A stretch of 11,243 nt of DNA from contig NYZA01000248.1 of NCBI GenBank assembly GCA_002686955.1, positions 1 to 11,243 on the forward strand. Direction: 5' to 3'. Origin of the DNA: Gemmatimonadota bacterium. GTDB taxonomy: Bacteria; GCA-2686955. A program made the translations under genes and the position numbers. Shown here piece by piece: positions 7,364 to 11,243 of the stretch; the stretch's first letter is position 1; the number at the start of each line of letters is the position of its first letter. Under the pieces are notes generated by a model that did not search any database, had not been told where the DNA came from, and saw nothing but the letters and a program-made list of their open reading frames with translations.

Positions 7364-8194
7364 ATGGCTCTGGAATCGATTCCGACTCTCATCGCGGCCG
7401 CCGGAGATCCCTTGCCGATTCTGATCCTGGTGGGGTGCTGCTTCTGGTGCTCCGATCCGCGTGAGGCAGCCACGTCGGCCTGGCCGGTTGGGCTGCTCTG
7501 GGCTGCGCTCGTGCTCACGGGGGGCGGCGAGGTGATCGCTACGCCGGAGCGGTGGTGGGTTCTGGCGGGGAGTGGGGCGGAGGAGAGCGCGCGGCTCTCG
7601 TCGCGCGTGGCGCTCTCGGTTGCCTTCTTCGGAGCGTTGGCGTTGAGAAGAGGGGGATGGGGGGGAGTCCGAGCGATCGCCGCGATCGTCCCGGTGGCGG
7701 TCGCTTGCTGCGAGCTTCTTTCGGCGGGACCGCGTCCGATCGGGACGGGACTTGCCGCGGGATTGCCTTTCGCGCTGCTCACGCGAGCTCAGCTCGTGGA
7801 ATCGATCGGAGGAGCGGCAAGACCAATCCCGGCGACGATTCGGATCGGATTCCCGGCGGCGCTCGCAATCGTTGCGCTGGTGCTCGGACGACAGGCCGGC
7901 GCCTTCGAGACGGTGGGGGTGATCGCGGGAGGGGCGATCGCGGGTACGATCATCGTGCGCTGGCTAGGCGATCGCCTCCCGATCCCTTCCGGGCGATACG
8001 CGTTGTTCGCTCGCGTGCTGATCGGCACCAGCACGACCCTCGCGCTCCGCTGGTGGATGGTCGAGGCCCTCCCGCCCGAGCCGCCCGCCCTCCTCCTCCG
8101 GGGCGCGCTTCTGGGCCTCTGGGCGATCGGGGGAGTCCCTTTCCTGGCGCGGAAGCCGGAGTTTCCGTCGGAGGGTGGGGCGCCGCCCTTGTAG
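7364..8194 (+). CDS. PAP2-like integral membrane protein, catalytic residues lost
   Basis: A 276-residue membrane protein with about six or seven hydrophobic segments (roughly 9-27, 38-53, 82-94, 103-121, 160-175, 183-198, 212-232, 243-262). The layout follows PAP2 (type 2 phosphatidic acid phosphatase) proteins: DPR near 31, then TPERWWVLAGSG (60-71), then LSSRVALSVAFFGALAL (78-94), then IVPVAVACCELL...GLAAGLPF (108-136), and an ending LLLRGALLGLWAIGGVPFLAR as in the C-terminal extension of many PAP2 proteins. The catalytic motifs are gone: K-x6-RP reads G..ER, PSGH reads LSSR (78-81), and SR-x5-H-x3-D reads CE... with no His or Asp. It is therefore unlikely to hydrolyse phosphate esters; a binding or transport role is conjecture. 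It follows selD by 26 bases and may be co-transcribed. The PAP2 relationship is my reading of spaced motifs, not a search. Confidence 0.55.
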   Translation: MALESIPTLIAAAGDPLPILILVGCCFWCSDPREAATSAWPVGLLWAALVLTGGGEVIATPERWWVLAGSGAEESARLSSRVALSVAFFGALALRRGGWGGVRAIAAIVPVAVACCELLSAGPRPIGTGLAAGLPFALLTRAQLVESIGGAARPIPATIRIGFPAALAIVALVLGRQAGAFETVGVIAGGAIAGTIIVRWLGDRLPIPSGRYALFARVLIGTSTTLALRWWMVEALPPEPPALLLRGALLGLWAIGGVPFLARKPEFPSEGGAPPL

Positions 8195-8268
8195 CGCTCC
8201 GCCGCGACCGTTGTGGGGGGGAAGCGATACGCGACCTCGCCCGCCGCGCGCCGCTGCGACGCAATTCC

Positions 8269-8418
8269 TCAACGGCGGTCAGTCACGGCGGTACTCAGCG
8301 CGGTGGCTTTTGAACGCGTGCGCGGGGGCTGGCGACACCGCGTGGGGGCCGGCGGAGACTCTCGATTCGCCCGCTTCAGGGCATCATTCCTCTCCACACC
8401 AACGCCGACCAGGATCAT
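8269..8418 (-). pseudogene. Probable vapC (PIN toxin) remnant after the RHH antitoxin
   Basis: An ATG at 8418 overlaps the antitoxin stop as ATGA, the usual junction of a type II antitoxin-toxin pair. The 49-codon frame begins MILVGVG, close to the MILVDAN-type start of VapC toxins, but the first catalytic Asp is absent, the rest is not PIN-like, and TGA ends it at 8269-8271. A full toxin would be about 130-150 residues. Parts such as ALSTAVTDR near the end faintly recall the STDRDF end of VapC and could reflect an internal deletion. The reading as a decayed toxin rests mainly on the overlap and the first four residues. Confidence 0.4.
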
Positions 8419-8666
8419 CGGTGGGCCTCACCCTCCGCGAAGTCCAGCATTTCCTGCAGATTCAGGATGCCGGGCGGCATCCTCGGGCTACCGCCATTCA
8501 AGGGTTGCAGTTGACAAGGAGCATGTGAGGCCGCTCGGCCTCGATCGGACACCAGGCCGGCGCGGAGTGTTTCGTTGACCGCGGTTTTGAACGGAATCCC
8601 CCGGTCGGCGCAAACCTGGCGCAGCGCGACGGCTACATCTTCATCCAGTGTGAGTGTCGTTCTCAT
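8415..8666 (-). CDS. Ribbon-helix-helix antitoxin (VapB-like), apparently orphan
   Basis: 83 residues beginning MRTTLTLDEDVAVALRQVCADRGIPFKTAVNETLRAGL, the standard start of a small ribbon-helix-helix DNA-binding antitoxin: one beta strand (RTTLTL) followed by two helices. The C-terminal part (GILNLQEMLDFAEGEAHR) resembles the toxin-binding tail of VapB-type proteins. The frame continues upstream to 8948 but the MRTTLTL start is the family one. I see no Shine-Dalgarno before it; a CATATT six bases upstream would fit a leaderless transcript, without a convincing -35. Such proteins neutralise a PIN ribonuclease encoded immediately downstream and repress their own promoter; here the downstream gene appears decayed, so the antitoxin may survive as a regulator or be on its way out. 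Confidence 0.75.
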   Translation of the reverse strand: MRTTLTLDEDVAVALRQVCADRGIPFKTAVNETLRAGLVSDRGRAASHAPCQLQPLNGGSPRMPPGILNLQEMLDFAEGEAHR

Positions 8667-8927
8667 GCTGTCAATATGGCCGAGAAGAGATGTCTTGATG
8701 TCCAGAGTGCGATGCATGGCCATCGACGAAGGTGGAGCGAGTTTCGATTCTACTCCTGGTTGGGGATGGCTCGCGAGAGGCTCGAAGTCAGCCCTCCTGA
8801 GGGTGCCGGTCCGAAGGAGGAGCCCGCGCAGCGGCTTGGGGTGTCGACTCGCCCCGGGGCGAGCTTTCCGTTGCCCCCACGCCAATCGGATCGGCCAATG
8901 CGAGGTTTTCGCTCCGAGGGGGGAAAT
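8667..8927. other. Intergenic region between two divergent toxin-antitoxin loci
   Basis: No credible gene: the open frames here lack ribosome binding sites and family patterns. It contains one perfect 16-base palindrome (8848-8863) and otherwise nothing I can assign. It should hold the promoter of the minus-strand antitoxin at its left end. Confidence 0.6.
8848..8863. repeat. Perfect 16-base GC-rich palindrome
   Basis: CTCGCCCCGGGGCGAG reads the same on both strands; as RNA it would form a 6-bp stem with a CCGG loop. On the plus strand it is followed by CTTTCC, too few T residues for a convincing terminator. It could be an operator or a hairpin ahead of the Phd/VapC operon. Confidence 0.5.
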
Positions 8928-8956
8928 TTGACCGCATTCTCTAACCAAGCTAACTT
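8928..8956 (+). promoter_or_regulatory. Candidate promoter of the Phd-like antitoxin/vapC operon
   Basis: TTGACC (8928-8933) is five of six to the -35 consensus; a 17-base spacer leads to TAACTT (8951-8956), which keeps the T, A and final T of a -10 box. Transcription would start a few bases before the gene's ribosome binding site. The -10 overlaps the palindrome at 8954-8968, which fits autorepression. Confidence 0.4.
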
Positions 8957-8968
8957 GACTTAGTCAAG
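8954..8968. promoter_or_regulatory. Palindromic operator upstream of the antitoxin gene
   Basis: CTTGACT-T-AGTCAAG, a perfect inverted repeat with 7-base arms around one central base. It overlaps the candidate -10 box and ends against the AGGAG ribosome site (8967-8971), the place where type II antitoxins commonly bind to repress their own operon. The palindrome itself is certain; its role is inferred. Confidence 0.6.
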
Positions 8969-8976
8969 GAGAGCGA

Positions 8977-9216
8977 ATGGACGCTGTACCGATTCACTAC
9001 GCCAAGACCCATCTCTCACGACTCATCGAACGAGCCCGCGCGGGGGAGGAGGTGATCATCGCCAGGGGGAAGACACCGGTCGTGCGTCTGGTGCCGATAC
9101 CTCAGGGCAAGAAGGGGAGGGTCTTCGGCGCGATGCGAGATCTGGTCACGGTGGACGACTCCTTCTTCGAGCCGCTCTCGGATGAGGAGCTCGCCCGCTG
9201 GGAAGGCCGGGAATGA
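8977..9216 (+). CDS. Phd/YefM-family antitoxin
   Basis: 79 residues. The N-terminal part, VPIHYAKTHLSRLIERARAGEEVIIARGKTPVVRLVPI, is the Phd/YefM fold: helix with the x-AK-x-x-LS-x-L pattern, the GEEVII strand, and the G-x-P-V-x-R-L strand, which dimerises and binds operator DNA. The acidic C-terminal tail (DDSFFEPLSDEELARWEG) is the part that folds onto and blocks the toxin; PLSDEELARWEG is common in antitoxins paired with PIN toxins. AGGAG lies 5 bases before ATG 8977. The stop overlaps the toxin start (ATGA at 9213-9216), coupling translation of the two. Likely regulated by its own product at the palindrome 8954-8968. Confidence 0.9.
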   Translation: MDAVPIHYAKTHLSRLIERARAGEEVIIARGKTPVVRLVPIPQGKKGRVFGAMRDLVTVDDSFFEPLSDEELARWEGRE

Positions 9217-9599
9217 GACTCCTGCTGGATACGCACGCGCTCCTGTGGTGGCTCGCGGGAGACGAGCGGCTCACCCGTGTTGCCAGAACCGCGATATCGA
9301 AGTTGGAGAACCAGGTGCTGGTCAGCGCGGCATCGGCATGGGAGATCTGCACCAAGGTCAGGCTCGGGAAGCTGCCGGGGGCGGTGGTGTTGGCGGCCGA
9401 CTTTCCAGGCTGTCTTGCCGCTCAGGGATTCACGCCGCTCGCCATCTCCGTCGTTCATGCCCAGCGCGCCGGCAGCCTGCCGGGGCCGCACCGCGATCCT
9501 TTCGACCGCATGCTGATCGCGCAGGCCCAGGCGATGGAGGTGCCGCTGGTTAGCAACGAGCTTCAATTCGATCGGTACGGCATTCGACGGCTCTGGTGA
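9213..9599 (+). CDS. vapC: VapC-type PIN-domain ribonuclease toxin
   Basis: 128 residues, full length for the family. The acidic active-site residues of a PIN domain are in order: D6 (LLLDTHALLWWL), E44 (SAASAWEICTKVRLGKL), D95 and D98 (HRDPFDRMLIAQA), with the closing motif VPLVSNELQFDRYGIRRLW, where E116 stands at the position usually held by Asp. VapC toxins are Mg-dependent ribonucleases that cut tRNA or rRNA when not bound by antitoxin. The SAWE-KxxLGKL subtype pairs regularly with Phd-type antitoxins, as here. The start overlaps the antitoxin stop. It looks intact, so the locus is likely functional. Confidence 0.92.
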   Translation: MRLLLDTHALLWWLAGDERLTRVARTAISKLENQVLVSAASAWEICTKVRLGKLPGAVVLAADFPGCLAAQGFTPLAISVVHAQRAGSLPGPHRDPFDRMLIAQAQAMEVPLVSNELQFDRYGIRRLW

Positions 9600-9652
9600 C
9601 GTCAGCTGGACCGCCGCGAGTCGACGCAATCGGAGTCGGGTGAAGATGCGGG

Positions 9653-10636
9653 CTACTGGAACATCCGCGAGTGCGCGGCGGAGAAGGCGCGGAGTTCCCC
9701 CACCCGCAGCGTGAGGAAGGGGTTGGGGTTGGCGATTTCGGCCACGGTGGCGGCCATGGAGCCCACGGCGGCGTCGTCGACCCGCTCGATCTGGCGCGCG
9801 TAGGCGTCGGGATTCAGGGGACCCAGGTGGTCCTCGAAGTTGGCGCCGATGTTCAGCTTGATCAGGGCGCCGAGCGCCACGGACACGTCGCCGGTGACGG
9901 TCAGCGCGCCGCGATCGGCCGACATCTCCGCCCACTTGTGCCATTCCATGTACTGCATCAGCACGCCGCTCACCAGGTAGTTGGCGATGGTGTCGGGCAG
10001 CGCCCGCTCGAGGATGGCCTTGATGCCCTGCACCATGTCGAGCATGAAGACGTGCTCGCAACGGATATGGGCCACGGCGCGGGCGATCAAGAAGCGGAGC
10101 TCGTCGGCGGAGAACGCCCAGAGGAAGCTCGAGCCGATGATAATTGTCGGCTCGCGGAAGTTGGTGACAGTGATTTGCTCGGCGGGCTCGCGCACGATGA
10201 ACACATTGGGCGGCTGGTCGACGCCGAGCAGGTAGCAGGCATCGGTGATCATCTCGTGGACGAGCGGCAGCTGATCGGCGCCGACACGAATCCCCAGCGC
10301 GGAGAGCCGCCCGATGGAATAGTGTTGCTTCCAGCGCTCGTAGTAGAGAGTCCAGGCCAGACGCAGCATCGAGGAGCTGCCCTTCTCGCGTAGCTCTCGC
10401 ATCAGCTCGAAGTCCTCGGGGAGCTGATAGGAGGGGCGGGTGCCGTCGGCGCCCAGACTGAAATGCTCGATCTGATAGGAGCGGGCCTCGGTGCTGAGCG
10501 ACTGCCAGCGGCGCGCGGCAATCAGGGCGAGGCAGGCCAGGAGCGCGAGGCTGAGGAGGAGCCGCGGGTGGGGGATGCGGCGCAGGGGGGTTCGCTTGGG
10601 TTGGGGGGGGCGTTTGGGGTGTTGGGCGCGGGTCAT
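9653..10636 (-). CDS. M48-like membrane protein with lost HEXXH motif (putative pseudopeptidase)
   Basis: 327 residues from ATG 10636. A basic N-terminus (residues 1-25) and one hydrophobic segment (26-41) suggest a membrane anchor with the rest outside the cytoplasm. The fold signature is that of M48 zinc peptidases: VNVFIV-type strand (PPNVFIVRE, 142-150), TIIIGSSFLWAFSADELRFLIARAVAHIRCEH (164-195), then WAEMSADRGALTVTGD (235-250) and ALGALIKLNIG. In active members the second block reads HELGHIxCGH; here the first His and the catalytic Glu are replaced (R186-A-V-A-H190), while H190 and the third ligand E237 remain. Zinc peptidase activity is therefore unlikely. The ATG overlaps the stop of the PA14 gene (ATGA), so the two are made together. 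It may be a regulatory or scaffold protein of the envelope. Convergent with vapC, 53 bases away. Confidence 0.7.
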   Translation of the reverse strand: MTRAQHPKRPPQPKRTPLRRIPHPRLLLSLALLACLALIAARRWQSLSTEARSYQIEHFSLGADGTRPSYQLPEDFELMRELREKGSSSMLRLAWTLYYERWKQHYSIGRLSALGIRVGADQLPLVHEMITDACYLLGVDQPPNVFIVREPAEQITVTNFREPTIIIGSSFLWAFSADELRFLIARAVAHIRCEHVFMLDMVQGIKAILERALPDTIANYLVSGVLMQYMEWHKWAEMSADRGALTVTGDVSVALGALIKLNIGANFEDHLGPLNPDAYARQIERVDDAAVGSMAATVAEIANPNPFLTLRVGELRAFSAAHSRMFQ

Positions 10637-11243
10637 TGCGGATTGTGGGCCAGCGCCGCGGCGGGAACGAGGGCGAAGTCGGGGGCTCCTGGGAGGGCCC
10701 ATTCGAGGCGGATGTCGGCGAAGGTCTTAGCCTCGTAGAACTCGACGATCAGCGGCGTCCAGCCCTGCTCCTGCACGCGAAAGTCGGCAGTTCTGACACC
10801 GTCGAATGCGTGCCAGAGGTCGTAGGCCTTTGCCCCACCGATCCAGATCCGTACGCCGTCATCGTGGGTGATGCGAAATGAGTATGTCCCCGTGGAATCG
10901 AAGTGGATCAGACCCGTCCACCGAACACCGAACCAGTCGGCATGGATGCGAGGGACGGGGCTCGCGCTCTTCCAGGCGAAATTGAGACTCTGGTCGATGC
11001 GCTGAAAAACCGGTTTGCTTTGTGGCAGCTCGGATGATCCCGGTGGGAGATTGTAGTAGCTCCCCACCAGCCCCGGCTCGCGCTTCGGCTCCGCCGGCTT
11101 TTTGGACCGGCCTGGGGTCCGGTTGGGGCCGGAGTCGGGTGGCTCGGGTACCCCATCGACCGCCGCTGCTTGCCACCCCACGACCCGCGACTCCAGCGCC
11201 TTGACCACGTCGTCCTTGGTCAAGGTGGAGCGCGCCGCGGCCA
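10633..11243 (-). CDS. PA14-domain protein, C-terminal fragment (5' end outside window)
   Basis: About 202 residues are visible and the frame is open to the right edge (AAARSTLTKDDVVKALESRVVGWQ), so the gene starts beyond the window; TTG at 11223 is an unlikely start. A proline-rich basic linker precedes a PA14 domain: GLVGSYYNL, then FQRIDQSLNFAWKS, ADWFGVRWTGLIHFDSTGTYSFRITHDDGVRIWIGG, DLWHAFDGVRTADFRV, and VEFYEAKTFADIRLEWALPG. The DDG-R-W pattern is the characteristic core; in the family it binds carbohydrates or calcium in adhesins, glycosidases and toxins. The last 10-20 residues run straight into the overlapping M48-like gene. Function is unknown beyond likely cell-envelope binding; the export signal, if any, is outside the window. 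Confidence 0.85.
   Translation of the reverse strand, partial: AAARSTLTKDDVVKALESRVVGWQAAAVDGVPEPPDSGPNRTPGRSKKPAEPKREPGLVGSYYNLPPGSSELPQSKPVFQRIDQSLNFAWKSASPVPRIHADWFGVRWTGLIHFDSTGTYSFRITHDDGVRIWIGGAKAYDLWHAFDGVRTADFRVQEQGWTPLIVEFYEAKTFADIRLEWALPGAPDFALVPAAALAHNPQ

Noticed and set aside
8667-8700. Leaderless promoter (CATATT) for the minus-strand antitoxin.
   Set aside because: The best -35-like match upstream (TGGACA) is about 20 bases away, too far for confidence; mentioned only in the gene entry.
8955-8960. TTGACT inside the palindrome as a -35 box.
   Set aside because: A -10 box at proper spacing would fall inside the coding sequence of the Phd-like antitoxin.
9600-9652. Terminator between the convergent vapC and M48-like genes.
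   Set aside because: No hairpin followed by a T-run is visible on either strand.

Overview
The window is high-GC, gene-dense bacterial DNA. A sulfatase tail ending LRTLGYID, a YfhO-type membrane protein, a PA14-domain protein, an M48-like membrane protein and a selenocysteine-containing SelD together suggest an uncultured Gram-negative lineage, such as Myxococcota/Deltaproteobacteria, Eisenbacteria-like or Acidobacteria-like groups. The taxonomic call is an inference and is weak.

Layout. (1) 2-3669, plus strand: a tight cluster of a sulfatase C-terminus (cut by the window edge), a secreted LIM/DA1-like zinc metallopeptidase (HELGH), and a YfhO-family multi-pass membrane protein; the last two overlap by ATGA. 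(2) 3737-6199, minus strand, convergent with the first block: a large SUV3-like RNA helicase. (3) 6294-8194, plus strand, divergent from the helicase: selD, whose catalytic cysteine is replaced by an in-frame TGA (selenocysteine) followed by a SECIS-like hairpin, then a membrane protein that looks like a PAP2 phosphatase with its catalytic motifs lost. (4) 8269-9599: a toxin-antitoxin patch. A minus-strand ribbon-helix-helix antitoxin is followed by what looks like a decayed vapC start. Next to it is an intact plus-strand Phd-like antitoxin/PIN toxin pair with a perfect 15-bp palindrome in its promoter region. (5) 9653-11243, minus strand: a PA14-domain protein (5' end outside the window) translationally coupled to an M48-like membrane protein whose HEXXH motif has become RAVAH.

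The best-supported unusual item is selD. Standard gene calling would start it at the GTG at 6384 and lose the first 30 residues, including the active site. The UGA sits exactly at the position of E. coli SelD Cys17, in an otherwise conserved context, so the organism very probably makes selenoproteins. Two other enzymes in the window (PAP2-like and M48-like) keep their family fold signature but lack catalytic residues. The DA1-like peptidase is a bacterial relative of a family best known from plants. I saw no tRNA, rRNA, CRISPR array, insertion sequence or phage gene.
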